A DNA stretch of 64,000 nt from Phytobacter diazotrophicus (GCA_004346725.1 SMDE01000001.1:310001-374000), one strand, 5' to 3'; positions 30,138-39,936 are shown, counted from the stretch's first letter. Made by a program: numbers and translations. Notes: generated by a model from the sequence alone, not told the origin.

Positions 30138-30503
30138 AACCAAAATAACCCACCATTAATTGAAGCGTATATAAAAATGCAATTCAGCCTCTCTAAAATA
30201 TTAATTTAAAATAAGTATTATAATTTGCATTAAGGTTTGATTTTATTTTCTTCAGGTCTGGGTGCTTCTGTTAATTGATGCTAAGAATGATAAGCAAGCT
30301 TAGTTTTTTTAAATGAAAATAATTGTCGTAGATTATAGAAGTGGCGTTTTGTGGTGATAAAATCTGTTTGTGAACTATGCTGAGATCAATGGCTATTTTA
30401 TTTCAATAGCATAATTTTATTGCGTTTATCTCGATTCTTTCAACATAACGACAGGCCTTCAATATAAATTAAACTCTCTTAAGCTTTATGGGGAATACAT
30501 TCT

Positions 30504-32048
30504 ATGCGTGAGAATCACCCTGTAACACAGCAAGAACGCATTTTTGATAATGATGCGACGTTAATGTCTACAACAGATCCTGAGAGTTATATTAATTACG
30601 CTAATGATGCCTTTATTGAGGTGTCTGGTTTTTCGCTCAGTGAACTTGAGGGGCAACCGCATAATCTGGTTCGTCATCCTGATATGCCGCCGCACGCATT
30701 CGCAGATATGTGGTTTACCCTTAAGCAGGGAGAACCATGGAGCGGACTGGTAAAAAACCGCTGCAAAAATGGCGATCATTATTGGGTTCGCGCCAACGCA
30801 ATCCCGATCATCCGCAAAGGGAATGTGAAGGGATATATGTCGGTACGCACCAGGCCTGATGCCGACGAAGTCGCCAGTGCAGAAACGCTGTATCGTCAGT
30901 TTCGTGAGAGCGGGACAAACAGTAAGCGCCTTTTCAAAGGGTTGATCATTCGTAAAGGATTTATGCGCTGGCGCTCGTTGTTTGTCACTATGCCATTACG
31001 CTGGCGGCTTCGATCGGCGTTAATGACGACCTTTTTATTGAGTATTCTCGTCGGGATGTTATGTCAGTTAGCGCCTGGACAAATGGGCATATTTACCGGG
31101 GTGATGGCCGTCCTGCTTCTGGCGTTGATGGCATGGCTGGAAATGCAAATTGTGCGCCCCGTCGAGCGTTTGTGTCATCAGGCCCTGCAGGTGGCAACGG
31201 GGGAAACGCAGCAGGTTGAACAACCGAAACGCATCGACGAAGTCGGCGTTACTCTGCGGGCTATCGGCCAGCTTGGGCTGATGTTCCGATGGCTGATCAA
31301 CGATGTCAGTAGTCAGGCCGTGAGCGTGCTGAATGCAGCGGATGCCTTATGTAAAGGAAACGATAGCCTGAGTCGCCAGACGGATCAGGCGGCGGCGAAT
31401 GTGCAGCAAACAGCCGCGACAATGAACGAACTGGCGGCCACCGTAAAAAGCAATACCCTTACCGCCGCAGAAGCCAGTGCCTTATCGCAGGGGGCGCGTG
31501 AAGCGGCGGAGCAGGGCGGCAAAGTGATGAGCGGCATGATAGAAATGATGGGCAACATTGGCTCCAGCTCCGATCAAATCGCCAGTATTACCAGCATCAT
31601 CGACAGTATCGCTTTCCAGACCAACATCCTCGCACTGAATGCCGCAGTGGAAGCCGCCCGCGCGGGGGAGCAGGGAAAAGGTTTTGCCGTGGTCGCCGGC
31701 GAAGTACGTATTCTCGCCCAGCGTAGCGCCAGCGCAGCCAGCGAAATCAAAGCGCTGATAGAGTCCAGCGTGACGCAGGTTCGCTCCGGTAGTCAGTTGG
31801 CCGATGACGCAGGGAAAGCAATGCAGGAGATTGTCGGTAAGGTTAAACATGTCACCCAGTTGATCGAGCATATCAGTCAGGCGACATCTGAACAGGCGTC
31901 GGCAATAAGCCAAATGAGCCTGGCGGTAGAAGAGCTCGATAAACTCACCCACCAAAATGCCGACCGTGTTCAGGAGGGCGCAGAAGCGTCAGATCGGTTG
32001 AACAGTCAGGTGACACGCCTGGCGGAAGCCATTTCTGTATTCCGCTAA
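30504..32048 (+). CDS. Aer-like chemoreceptor with N-terminal PAS domain
   Basis: A 514-residue energy-taxis receptor paralogous to E. coli Aer (506). The PAS domain (about residues 15-120) keeps the FAD-pocket motifs [14 protein letters not shown] and [12 protein letters not shown] hydrophobic membrane anchor lies near residues 175-215 ([19 protein letters not shown] and following), then a HAMP-like segment (VRPVERL) and the conserved signalling hairpin [20 protein letters not shown] (about residue 370). No CheR tether pentapeptide is seen at the C-terminus, as in Aer. It is probably an extra redox or oxygen taxis receptor. A terminator follows at 32062. Confidence 0.9.
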   Translation: MRENHPVTQQERIFDNDATLMSTTDPESYINYANDAFIEVSGFSLSELEGQPHNLVRHPDMPPHAFADMWFTLKQGEPWSGLVKNRCKNGDHYWVRANAIPIIRKGNVKGYMSVRTRPDADEVASAETLYRQFRESGTNSKRLFKGLIIRKGFMRWRSLFVTMPLRWRLRSALMTTFLLSILVGMLCQLAPGQMGIFTGVMAVLLLALMAWLEMQIVRPVERLCHQALQVATGETQQVEQPKRIDEVGVTLRAIGQLGLMFRWLINDVSSQAVSVLNAADALCKGNDSLSRQTDQAAANVQQTAATMNELAATVKSNTLTAAEASALSQGAREAAEQGGKVMSGMIEMMGNIGSSSDQIASITSIIDSIAFQTNILALNAAVEAARAGEQGKGFAVVAGEVRILAQRSASAASEIKALIESSVTQVRSGSQLADDAGKAMQEIVGKVKHVTQLIEHISQATSEQASAISQMSLAVEELDKLTHQNADRVQEGAEASDRLNSQVTRLAEAISVFR

Positions 32049-32061
32049 TAACCACAAAGTC

Positions 32062-32087
32062 GCCCCGTCAGGTGAGGCGGGGCTTTT
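32062..32087 (+). terminator. Terminator after the Aer-like gene
   Basis: GCCCCG (32062-32067) pairs with CGGGGC (32078-32083), followed by TTTT. It lies 14 bases after the stop. Confidence 0.75.
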
Positions 32088-32325
32088 AAACGCAAGATCA
32101 AAACTGGCACTCATCTGTCGAAATTAGCGTAACGAACGGACCGCTGAGCGTTCTGTTGTGATGATCAGGATTGTGTTGCCGCATTAAACATTTCATACAG
32201 CGACGTTATAAAAATTTGCTAGCGCATTAACGGGATAAGTATTAAAGACCCAGGGAAACTCAGAGACGGAGAAGGTCATCTGCCGCAAGGGGCGCTATCC
32301 TTCTACGCCACCTTTGCGACAGAGG

Positions 32326-32898
32326 TCAGGCAAAGACTGCCAGGTGCTCCAGCAAAATGGTGCAGCCGATGCCGATCAGCACTACGCCACCCATCACTTC
32401 GGCCCATTTACCCATCGCGGCACCCAGAAAACGGCCCAGCAGCATCCCTGTCGTGGCCATAATGGTGGTGGCGAGACCTATCAGTAAGGCGGTGGTGACG
32501 ATGTTCACCTCCAGAAAAGCCAGCCCTACGCCGACAGCCATAGCATCCAGACTGGTGGCGATAGCGGTGGTGACCAGTAACCAAAAGCCGTGCCGTCTGG
32601 GCGCATTTACCGGTTCCTGCCCGTCTTTTTTCATCCCCTCAACTACCATACGCACGCCGAGCAGTATCAGCAGAGCAAAGGCAATCCAGTGATCCCAGCG
32701 CAGAACATACTGGCTGGCGGCCAGGCCAATCCCCCAGCCAATCACCGGAGTGATGGCTTCGACCACGCCAAAGATGATGCCAGTGCGCAGCGCTTCTCTC
32801 AGCGGCGGGCGATAAAGTGCCGCCCCTTTACCGATGGATGCCGCGAAGGCATCCATAGACATCCCAAATGCCAGAATGAGGAGTGCGTAGAAACTCAT
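32326..32898 (-). CDS. mntP: MntP-family manganese exporter
   Basis: A 190-residue inner-membrane protein with six predicted helices and the two duplicated motifs of Mnt[16 protein letters not shown] and [15 protein letters not shown], with the Asp residues needed for Mn2+ export. A charged loop ([14 protein letters not shown]) separates the halves. I start at ATG 32898 ([14 protein letters not shown]). A small hairpin (ACCCGT/ACGGGT, 32915-32936) lies in the leader, but I do not see the yybP-ykoY manganese riboswitch that precedes E. coli mntP. The location also differs from K-12, so this may be a second copy. Confidence 0.85.
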   Translation of the reverse strand: MSFYALLILAFGMSMDAFAASIGKGAALYRPPLREALRTGIIFGVVEAITPVIGWGIGLAASQYVLRWDHWIAFALLILLGVRMVVEGMKKDGQEPVNAPRRHGFWLLVTTAIATSLDAMAVGVGLAFLEVNIVTTALLIGLATTIMATTGMLLGRFLGAAMGKWAEVMGGVVLIGIGCTILLEHLAVFA

Positions 32899-33199
32899 GT
32901 GCGTACCTTTCAATACCCGTCTGTGTCGAAACGGGTCAAATGCATCAAATATCAGAGAGTGTCATGCTGCCATGTAAATATCATAAATGCAAAAAATATC
33001 TTATAAATCAACTATATATAGTATTGGCTATGTTTTATTGCACTGGCTATGTTTGGTTTTATCGTCGCAGAATGAAGGCGTTGCGCTGGGCTGACGTGAC
33101 GTAAGCTCGTGGTGTCGTGCCGCTGCGTTTATGTAGATGCATTCGGGATATGAATGTTCCTTTCTTGCCTCCCGGCAAAAAACGTTGAACAATGCATGC

Positions 33200-33253
33200 A
33201 AGGTGATGGCGTTCCACCTTATCCAACCGCTTCCCAGCGAAGCTGATGACGCC
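33200..33253 (+). promoter_or_regulatory. Fluoride riboswitch (crcB motif)
   Basis: The element has the full crcB-motif layout: P1 AAGGTG (33200-33205) with CACCTT (33215-33220), the GAUG that follows P1, GGCGT (33208-33212) with ACGCC (33249-33253), a terminal stem CGCT/AGCG (33228-33239), and the conserved AGCTGATGACGCC end. It lies 90 bases before crcB, which it is expected to switch on when fluoride binds. The flanking gap (32899-33342) otherwise holds the divergent promoters of mntP and crcB. Confidence 0.92.
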
Positions 33254-33272
33254 TGGTATGACTCTTTTAATG

Positions 33273-33314
33273 GAGGCATGTCGGGCGCTTATCTTTTTCC
33301 CTCCTGCATGCCTC
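33273..33314 (+). promoter_or_regulatory. Hairpin between fluoride aptamer and crcB
   Basis: GAGGCATG (33273-33280) pairs perfectly with CATGCCTC (33307-33314) around a pyrimidine-rich loop. It ends 28 bases before the crcB ATG and is the likely expression platform. No T-run suited to a terminator follows directly, though CACTTTTATTG is nearby. Confidence 0.5.
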
Positions 33315-33342
33315 GGACACTTTTATTGTTGTTGAGGAAAAC

Positions 33343-33717
33343 ATGCTGAAATCTCTCATTGCCGTCATTGTCGGTGGTTCGGCTGGCTGCGTGATCCGCT
33401 GGCTGCTCTCAGTGCGCCTGAACGCGCTCTTTCCGAATCTACCGCCTGGCACGTTGCTGGTGAACCTGACTGGCGGGTTTATTATTGGTGGGGCGCTGGC
33501 GTTCTTTACGCGACAGCCACATCTGGATCCGACCTGGCGATTACTGATTACCACCGGGCTGTGCGGGGGAATGACCACGTTTTCAACGTTTTCGCTGGAA
33601 ATTTTTTCCCAGCTACAGATGGGCAATTATCTGTGGGCCATCACGTCGGTGATGGTGCATGTGTTTGGCTCATTGCTGATGACCGCACTGGGCTTCTTTG
33701 TCATCAACATGCTGTAA
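33343..33717 (+). CDS. crcB: Fluoride channel CrcB/Fluc
   Basis: A 124-residue membrane protein with four helices. Family motifs are GGSAGCVIRWLLS, GTLLVNLTGGFIIG with the pore Asn, and TTGLCGGMTTFSTFS with the Phe-box and central sodium site. Fluc proteins work as antiparallel dimers that export fluoride. It is preceded by a fluoride riboswitch, which confirms the assignment, and a GTTGAGGAAAAC ribosome site. Confidence 0.96.
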   Translation: MLKSLIAVIVGGSAGCVIRWLLSVRLNALFPNLPPGTLLVNLTGGFIIGGALAFFTRQPHLDPTWRLLITTGLCGGMTTFSTFSLEIFSQLQMGNYLWAITSVMVHVFGSLLMTALGFFVINML

Positions 33718-33745
33718 AAAAGCCCGCAGGTTTACGCCTGCGGGC
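33718..33745. terminator. Terminator between crcB and gudD
   Basis: GCCCGCAGG (33722-33730) pairs with CCTGCGGGC (33737-33745). On the minus strand it is followed by a run of T (complement of the A-run at 33716-33721), so it stops gudD transcripts; it may also act for crcB. Confidence 0.8.
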
Positions 33746-33765
33746 CTTGTATGAATCACTATGGA

Positions 33766-35106
33766 TTAACGCACCATGCAGGGACGTTTGTTGTCGAACG
33801 TCCAGCCGGGGATAAGGTACTGCATCCCCATTGCATCGTCGCGCGCGCCCAGACCGTATTTCTGATACAGCTCGTGCGCCTTCATCACCTGATCCATATC
33901 CAGCTCCACGCCAAGACCCGGCGTTGTCGGCACCTGCACCATCCCGCCTTTAATCTCAAACGGCTCTCGGGTCAGACGCTGGTTGCCCTCCTGCCAGATC
34001 CAGTGGGTGTCGATGGCGGTGATTTTACCCGGCGCCGCGGCCGCCACGTGGGTGAACATCGCCAGCGAGATGTCGAAGTGGTTGTTGGAGTGGGAGCCCC
34101 AGGTCAGACCGAACTCGTGGCACATCTGCGCCACACGCACGGAGCCCTGCATGGTCCAGAAGTGCGGGTCCGCCAGCGGGATATCCACCGACTGCAGCGA
34201 CAGCGTGTGCCCCATCTGACGCCAGTCGGTGGCAATCATGTTGGTGGCGGTCGGCAGGCCGGTGGCACGGCGGAACTCTGCCATCACTTCACGCCCGGAG
34301 AAGCCCTGCTCCGCGCCACACGGGTCTTCCGCATAGGCCAGCGAGCCTTTCAGGTACTTACCGATTTTGATGGCTTCGTTCAGGGACCATGCGCCGTTCG
34401 GGTCGAGGGTGACGCGGGCCTGCGGGAAGCGCTTCGCCAGGGCGACAATGGATTCCGCTTCTTCTTCACCGGCCAGCACGCCGCCTTTCAGTTTGAAGTC
34501 ATTGAAGCCGTATTTTTCATACGCGGCTTCCGCCAGACGCACCACGGCATCCGGGGTCATCGCCTCGTCATGACGCAGGCGGTACCAGTCGCATTTGTCA
34601 TCCGGCTGGCTCTGATAGGGCAGCGGCGTCGCCTTACGGTTGCCGACGAAGAACAGGTAGCCGAGCATTTCCACTTCGCTGCGCTGCTGGCCGTCACCGA
34701 GCAGGGAGGCGACGTTGACGCCCAGGTGTTTGCCCAGCAGGTCGAGCATGGCGGCTTCAATGGCGGTGACCACGTGGATGGTGGTGCGCAGGTCAAAAGT
34801 CTGCAGACCCCGGCCCGCGGCGTCGCGGTCAGCAAAGGCGCTGCGCACCTCATTGAGGACATTTTTGTAGGCGCCGAGGGTTTTGCCGATAATCAGCGGC
34901 GTCGCGTCTTCCAGAGTCTGGCGGATTTTTTCGCCGCCGGGGACTTCGCCGACGCCGGTGTTGCCGGCGTTGTCGGTGATGATAACGATGTTACGGGTGA
35001 AGAACGGCGCATGCGCACCGCTCAGGTTCATCAGCATGCTGTCATGCCCGGCGACCGGGATCACTTTGACGGATGTTACGACTGGAGTTGAAGACTGGCC
35101 TGACAT
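33766..35106 (-). CDS. gudD: D-glucarate dehydratase
   Basis: A 446-residue enolase-superfamily enzyme, the same length as and nearly identical to E. coli GudD. It dehydrates D-glucarate (and L-idarate) to 5-keto-4-deoxyglucarate. The catalytic KxK is in [12 protein letters not shown], the metal ligands in LDPNGAW, YAEDPC and ATNMIATDW, and the general-base His/Asp in [11 protein letters not shown]. The start at 35106 ([10 protein letters not shown]) has a strong GGAGGAATT. It stands alone here, without the gudP carrier or gudX seen in K-12. Its strong codon conservation produces a long false frame on the opposite strand. Confidence 0.97.
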   Translation of the reverse strand: MSGQSSTPVVTSVKVIPVAGHDSMLMNLSGAHAPFFTRNIVIITDNAGNTGVGEVPGGEKIRQTLEDATPLIIGKTLGAYKNVLNEVRSAFADRDAAGRGLQTFDLRTTIHVVTAIEAAMLDLLGKHLGVNVASLLGDGQQRSEVEMLGYLFFVGNRKATPLPYQSQPDDKCDWYRLRHDEAMTPDAVVRLAEAAYEKYGFNDFKLKGGVLAGEEEAESIVALAKRFPQARVTLDPNGAWSLNEAIKIGKYLKGSLAYAEDPCGAEQGFSGREVMAEFRRATGLPTATNMIATDWRQMGHTLSLQSVDIPLADPHFWTMQGSVRVAQMCHEFGLTWGSHSNNHFDISLAMFTHVAAAAPGKITAIDTHWIWQEGNQRLTREPFEIKGGMVQVPTTPGLGVELDMDQVMKAHELYQKYGLGARDDAMGMQYLIPGWTFDNKRPCMVR

Positions 35107-35835
35107 AATTCCTCCTGCGGATAGATGGTAACCGATTATCGACGTCATAAACGGTCATCTGCCATGGATATAAAACGTGGCGCTGAATTGCGTGTTGCCA
35201 GGATTCTATGACTTTCATTCCAACAAAAAAAGACTGAATGAGTGCTTTATTGATTCAATAATTGAATCAATAGAAATGAACTAATTCTTTAATTATTAAA
35301 GGGTTATATTATTTTTCAAACTATGTGGCGTCATTAAAATATGATCATGTGTAGGCAGGAAAAGAACTGAAAATTAACGTGGTTGAGGGGATAAAATTTG
35401 CCGTAAAACATCGGCAAATTAACCAAATTATAGGTATTTTTATGCGCTTTTTCGCTGTGCTTTTGCCTGTTTTTCTACCCTGGAATAAAGGTGTTTTTCT
35501 GTCGTTTGCCCAGTTTAGCGCGACGGTATTCACGAAATACAACGCCAAAGTAACATTTGCGTTAAAACAGGCGCTGGTGAGCCCCTCAGATCATTCACAA
35601 ATGGTCATAGATGCTTTGGGTTATCTTCTTGATGAAAATCTGAAAGCAGAGCTTTCCCGCCGTGTACATGGCCAAAATAGCAGGGCTTATAAAAGCTGCC
35701 ATTTTGGAAAACAAATGCGAAAGGAGTCACGAATTTTTCGTTTTGGGAGGCTGGTTGCCCGGAAAGGTACACATGGGGAGCGGGACTCTACCAGGCAATC
35801 CCTTTCACCTCGCGACTGCTACTGGCGAGCCTTAT
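35107..35835. other. AT-rich gene-free stretch upstream of gudD
   Basis: No convincing gene. A plus-strand open frame (35379-35846, 155 codons) has no ribosome site I trust and no recognisable domain, and it overlaps the 3' end of the GntR gene; I treat it as doubtful. Two perfect palindromes near gudD are listed separately. The remainder is likely gudD promoter DNA and possibly eroded sequence. Confidence 0.5.
35248..35301. promoter_or_regulatory. Two adjacent perfect palindromes upstream of gudD
   Basis: The first spans 35248-35272: arms TATTGATTCAAT and ATTGAATCAATA around one base, 25 bp and perfect. The second spans 35287-35301: CTTTAAT and ATTAAAG around one base. They lie about 140-195 bases before the gudD ATG. 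In E. coli CdaR controls gudD; whether either is a CdaR site I cannot say. Confidence 0.5.
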
Positions 35836-36552
35836 CTATTTCTTAGCGCTGTCCGTCGATTTGATCTTTTCGATAGCAGTAATATTTTCGGACATCGCCT
35901 CGTTAAGAACTTCAACCGCCGTGGTGGCATCGCGGTTTTTGATCGACATATAAACTTTGATATGGGCTTCCACACTTTCTAGAGTGATCCCCAGCGCACG
36001 GTTAAGCTCTTCAAGATAGTAGTAATAGATATCTTTAATAGAGTGCATCACGTTATAAAACACGCTGTTGTGTGATGCCCTGACAATCGCAAGATGGAAC
36101 TCGTAGTCCGCTGCCGAGTACTTTTTGTAGTCGCCCTTGTTGATCAGCATATTATTAAGCGCTTCTTCAAGCTGGCGGATGTCGTCATCAGTAGCGTGTG
36201 TGACCGCGAGTTCCACGCATTTGAACTCCACGGTCTGACGGAAAATCATCATATCGTGAAACTCTTCGCGGCTGAGGTGCATGATTGGGCGCGGATCGTT
36301 ACTCAACATTTGCGGGGTGAAATTTTCGCTCACGTAACTGCCACTGCCCTGGCGTGTCACCACAATCCCAAGATCGCGAAAGCGCTGAACCGCGCTGCGT
36401 ACGCTGACCCGGCTGACATTAAATGAAGTGGTCAGCTCCGCTTCTGAAGGCAAACGGCTACCGGGCGCCCAACTGCCATCCAGCAGTTTTGCGCTTATCT
36501 GATCATAAATTTCATTTACAACATTCTGTTTTTGAATGGATTTTATGCTCAA
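35836..36552 (-). CDS. GntR-family regulator, FadR/FCD subgroup
   Basis: A 238-residue regulator. The winged helix-turn-helix is at residues 10-75 (SRLPSEAELTTSFNVSRVSV, then a RQGSGSYV wing). The FCD domain follows, with metal-ligand candidates in DYEFHLAIVRASHN and EAHIKVYMSI, typical for regulators that sense sugar acids. The best start is TTG 36552, since no in-frame ATG exists near the HTH; the ribosome site is weak. It is the last gene of the block containing the idonate-type dehydrogenases, and FadR-type palindromes lie upstream of it and of the divergent genes. Confidence 0.86.
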   Translation of the reverse strand: MSIKSIQKQNVVNEIYDQISAKLLDGSWAPGSRLPSEAELTTSFNVSRVSVRSAVQRFRDLGIVVTRQGSGSYVSENFTPQMLSNDPRPIMHLSREEFHDMMIFRQTVEFKCVELAVTHATDDDIRQLEEALNNMLINKGDYKKYSAADYEFHLAIVRASHNSVFYNVMHSIKDIYYYYLEELNRALGITLESVEAHIKVYMSIKNRDATTAVEVLNEAMSENITAIEKIKSTDSAKK

Positions 36553-36587
36553 GATGGGTATCCGTTAAGGTGTTGCTGAAGTGATTT

Positions 36588-36600
36588 ATTGTATAACAAT
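36588..36600. promoter_or_regulatory. FCD/GntR-type palindrome upstream of the regulator gene
   Basis: ATTGTATAACAAT, perfect, with the TNGT-N3-ACNA pattern of FadR-subfamily sites. It is 36 bases before the GntR start codon, suggesting autoregulation. Confidence 0.55.
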
Positions 36601-36642
36601 TCACTTTTAAGAACAAAGCGCCCGGCCGGGCGCTTCTCACCG

Positions 36643-37686
36643 TTAATCGAAACGAATGAGTACCTTAGCAGAGACATTTTTGTCTGTGGCGGTAATCAAC
36701 GCGTCTTCAATTTGTTGGGGGGGAAACTCGGCGCTGATTAGCGGGCGAGGATCGACACGCCCATCTTCCAGCCAGCGTACCGCGGTGATGAACTCACCGA
36801 TAAAGCGGAACGAACCGACCCAGTTGAGTTCTTTAACCAGCATCGGCGATACCGGCCAGCTTACCGGGCTGGCCCCCATGCCTACCTGGACAATAGTACC
36901 CGCAGGGCGGGTGAAATCGACGGTGGATGCCACGGCAATCGGCGCGCCGGAGGCCTCAAACACGACGTCAAAGTAGCCTTTATGCTGCTGATAACGGACT
37001 ACCTGTTCTTCATCGCGCGGATCCATCACCGCCGTGGCCCCCATCTGGCGAGCCAGCTCCAGGCAGCGCGGGCTGAGATCGGAAGCCACCAGTTCAGATG
37101 CTCCGGCACTGCGCGCCGCCGCGAGGATCAGACAACCAATGGGACCTGCGCCAATCACGAGAACGCGTTTGCCGGTTAACTGGCCCGCCTTTTTTACTGC
37201 ATGAATGGCGACCGCCAGTGGTTCCGAAAAGGCCATCACGTTTGCGGGCACTCGGTTGTCGTAAGGAATACATTGCTCCGGTTTTACCACCACATATTCA
37301 GAAAAGCCGCCATTCACATGCGGATTAAACTGCGCGCTGCCCATAAAACGCATGGAACCGCACAGGTTTTGATGGCCGGAAAGGCACATCTCGCACTGAT
37401 TGCAGGGGCAGGACGGGTTCACCGCAACCGTCTGACCCACTTTCAGTTCGCTGTTTGCAGGCACTTTGCTAATCACGCCGACAAATTCATGACCAATTAC
37501 CATCGGATGTTTGAGGACAGACATTCCCGCGCGGCCATGCTGATAGTAGTGAATATCAGAGCCACAGATACCGCCACAGGCGACTTTAACGACTACGTCA
37601 TGTTCACCGTGTTCGATTTCACGTGATTCAAAGCGTACGTCTTTTTCCGCATGGGCCAGACAAGCGTTACAGGTTATTTTTTCCAT
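36643..37686 (-). CDS. Zinc alcohol dehydrogenase, L-idonate 5-dehydrogenase-like
   Basis: A 347-residue MDR-family enzyme related to IdnD and RspB. The catalytic zinc residues are in GGICGSDIHYY and VIGHEFVG, and the structural zinc Cys set in CPCNQCEMCLSGHQNLC. The NAD(P) loop is VIGAGPIGCL. IdnD oxidises L-idonate to 5-ketogluconate, and relatives oxidise L-gulonate. Start ATG 37686 (MEKITCNACL) follows GAGGTCATT. It lies 16 bases after the MFS gene. Substrate choice between idonate and gulonate cannot be read from sequence. Confidence 0.85.
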   Translation of the reverse strand: MEKITCNACLAHAEKDVRFESREIEHGEHDVVVKVACGGICGSDIHYYQHGRAGMSVLKHPMVIGHEFVGVISKVPANSELKVGQTVAVNPSCPCNQCEMCLSGHQNLCGSMRFMGSAQFNPHVNGGFSEYVVVKPEQCIPYDNRVPANVMAFSEPLAVAIHAVKKAGQLTGKRVLVIGAGPIGCLILAAARSAGASELVASDLSPRCLELARQMGATAVMDPRDEEQVVRYQQHKGYFDVVFEASGAPIAVASTVDFTRPAGTIVQVGMGASPVSWPVSPMLVKELNWVGSFRFIGEFITAVRWLEDGRVDPRPLISAEFPPQQIEDALITATDKNVSAKVLIRFD

Positions 37687-37702
37687 TTTGATAATGACCT
37701 CA

Positions 37703-39064
37703 TTATTTGTTGGCAGTTGCCGGATTAATGGCATTCTTATCCACGGTGTTGGCATTCTTTTTTTCAGGCAGAATGACTTCAATTTTACCCACCAGGAAGA
37801 TGTAGGCTAATAAGCCCAGCCCGGCGACGCCTGCGATATACCACATGGCATATTGGAAGTTTTGCGTGCGTTGGAGAATAACCCCAATAACAATTGGGCT
37901 AACAATCCCAGAAAGGTTGCCGCAAATATTTAAAAATCCTCCCATGGTGCCGAGGAAATTACGGGGAATCACATCGCTCCAGACTACCCAACCCAGGTTT
38001 GAGAAAGCGTTAGCGAAGAACGCGACCGAAAGAATCACAATTGCAATAACCGGCTGGTTTTCAAAGAAGTTCACCAGACCAATAATCATGGTGACGCACA
38101 GACCAGCCATAACGGGTAATTTCCGTGCCAGTGTTCGGGATTTTCCTTTTTTCAGTAGCATGTCGCTTAACGTACCGCCACAGAGCACGCCAAACATCGC
38201 CATAATATAGGGCAGCATGGCACCAATACCGGCTTTGGAAATAGAGAGGTGCAGCCCTTTTTCCAGGTAAACAATAAACCAGGTCAGGAAAAAATAGAGC
38301 GTAGACGAGCAGGCAAACTGGGTGATGAACAGACCCCAAATTGTTTTTTTACTGAGGAAGAATTTAATGTCTTGCCAACTGATTTTCTCGCTAACCGCAG
38401 ACTGGTTGGCTGAGCCATAGCCACCGCCTGCTTTGATGTAATCGAGTTCGGCCTGGTTCACAGCAGTGCTGTGCTGTGGATCGCGATAATACATAAGCCA
38501 GTAGATGCCAAACAGAATCCCTGCGCCACCGGACAGATAAAACGACATTTCCCAACCGTAGCTAGCCACAATAAAGGCGAGGGCAGGGGTCAGCAGCGCG
38601 AGACCAAGATATTGCGCACTGGAATAAATTGCGGTTGCACGTGCACGCTCATGGTCCGGGAACCAGGTGGCGATGATTTTTGTGTTAGAGGGAAAGGAGG
38701 GCGCTTCGGCAACACCAATTAATGCACGGCAGGCCAGAAGCATCGCAAATGAAGCGGTTGCCGTTGCGAATAAATGGTGTGAGGCGAACCCCATCATAAA
38801 AGTAAAAATACTCCAAAGAATAATCGCACCTCCATAAAGAATACGAGAACCAATGCGATCAAGGACATAGCCGACCGGGATTTGACTGGCAGCATAGGCC
38901 CAGGTAAACATGGAGAAAAGCAATCCCAGTTGTGTTGGCGTCAGACTGAAATCATTCTGGATATTCGAACCAGCAACGGCAAGGTTGGCGCGATCCATAT
39001 AATTAATTGCAGTCACAATAAACAGCAATGTGAGAATAAAGAGTCGTTGTCTTGAAGCCTTCAT
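37703..39064 (-). CDS. MFS transporter, anion:cation symporter family (sugar acid)
   Basis: A 453-residue protein with 12 predicted helices. The family motif INYMDRANLAVAG follows the first helix; GYVLDRIGSR is the loop 2-3 motif A. It resembles GudP, GarP, ExuT and DgoT carriers that import hexuronates and aldonates with protons. Start ATG 39064 (MKASRQRLF). It sits between two dehydrogenases of aldonate catabolism, so an idonate, gulonate or gluconate-type substrate is likely. Confidence 0.88.
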   Translation of the reverse strand: MKASRQRLFILTLLFIVTAINYMDRANLAVAGSNIQNDFSLTPTQLGLLFSMFTWAYAASQIPVGYVLDRIGSRILYGGAIILWSIFTFMMGFASHHLFATATASFAMLLACRALIGVAEAPSFPSNTKIIATWFPDHERARATAIYSSAQYLGLALLTPALAFIVASYGWEMSFYLSGGAGILFGIYWLMYYRDPQHSTAVNQAELDYIKAGGGYGSANQSAVSEKISWQDIKFFLSKKTIWGLFITQFACSSTLYFFLTWFIVYLEKGLHLSISKAGIGAMLPYIMAMFGVLCGGTLSDMLLKKGKSRTLARKLPVMAGLCVTMIIGLVNFFENQPVIAIVILSVAFFANAFSNLGWVVWSDVIPRNFLGTMGGFLNICGNLSGIVSPIVIGVILQRTQNFQYAMWYIAGVAGLGLLAYIFLVGKIEVILPEKKNANTVDKNAINPATANK

Positions 39065-39146
39065 AATAATACCTGTGTTATATCGGCATGCATCGGGTGA
39101 ACACATGCCGTCAATTTTAAAGGCGAGTAGGTAGAGTACGGGCGGC

Positions 39147-39914
39147 TTATAACACTGCGAGCCAGCCACCATCGACGTAAATAATTTGCCCGTTGATATA
39201 ATCTGATGCTTTGGATGATAAGAAGACGGCGGTGCCGATGAGCTCTTCCGGACGACCCCAACGCTGAGAAGGGTTGCTGCTTTTCACCCAACTGTCGAAC
39301 TGCTTGTCTTCGATAAGCGCGGTGTTCATGTCGGTAAGGATGTAGCCGGGCCCAATAGCGTTGGTCTGGATATTAAACTGCGCCCATTCTGCGGCCATCG
39401 AGCAGGTGAGCATTTTGATGCCACCTTTTGCCGCCGTGTACGGGGCAACGGTAGGGCGGGCCGCCTGGCTGGTGAGCGAACCGATATTAATGATTTTACC
39501 GCCGCTGTTGCGCGCAATCATCCGTTTTGCTGCTGCGCGGGAGACCAGAAAAGCGCTGGTGAGGTTGGTGTCGATCACCTTTTGCCAGTTTTCCAGTTCC
39601 AGTTCGACCATCGGTTTGCGGTACTGAATACCGGCATTATTGATCAGGATATCAACGCTGATCCCTTCTGCATCGAGCTTGCTAAAAGCCGCCTCAATGG
39701 CCTGTTCATCGGTGACGTCGAAAGCCACACCGTGTGCGTCGTAGCCTTTGCTTGTCAGCGTATCCACGGATTCGGCAAGCAGCGTGTCGCGAATATCATT
39801 GAGGATAACCCGCGCGCCCGCAGCGGCCAGGCCCTCTGCGTAGGCAAAGCCCAGTCCACGCGCAGAGCCCGTTACCAGTGCCGTTTTCCCGGTTAAATCA
39901 AATAAAGCGGTCAT
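39147..39914 (-). CDS. SDR oxidoreductase, gluconate 5-dehydrogenase (IdnO)-like
   Basis: A 255-residue classical SDR. The cofactor loop is TGSARGLGFAYA; NNAGIQYRKP matches IdnO; the catalytic Ser is in IGSLTSQAARP and the Tyr-Lys pair in YTAAKGG. IdnO reduces 5-keto-D-gluconate to D-gluconate. It is the first gene of the minus-strand block, 82 bases before the MFS gene, and divergent from the ManD-family gene. Confidence 0.86.
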   Translation of the reverse strand: MTALFDLTGKTALVTGSARGLGFAYAEGLAAAGARVILNDIRDTLLAESVDTLTSKGYDAHGVAFDVTDEQAIEAAFSKLDAEGISVDILINNAGIQYRKPMVELELENWQKVIDTNLTSAFLVSRAAAKRMIARNSGGKIINIGSLTSQAARPTVAPYTAAKGGIKMLTCSMAAEWAQFNIQTNAIGPGYILTDMNTALIEDKQFDSWVKSSNPSQRWGRPEELIGTAVFLSSKASDYINGQIIYVDGGWLAVL

Positions 39915-39936
39915 GTTGTTTCCTCTCTCGTTTAAC

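Noticed and set aside
30360..30400. Sigma-28 promoter for the chemoreceptor (TAAA near 30358)
   Set aside because: No GCCGATAA-like element at the right distance.
33751..35091. 446-codon open frame on the plus strand opposite gudD
   Set aside because: It mirrors gudD almost exactly, has no known domain, and is rich in His, Arg and Gln as expected for an antisense shadow of a GC-rich gene.
35379..35846. 155-codon plus-strand frame between gudD and the GntR gene
   Set aside because: No reliable ribosome site, no domain, Arg/Ser-rich chaotic C-terminus and overlap with the GntR gene end; left as gap sequence.
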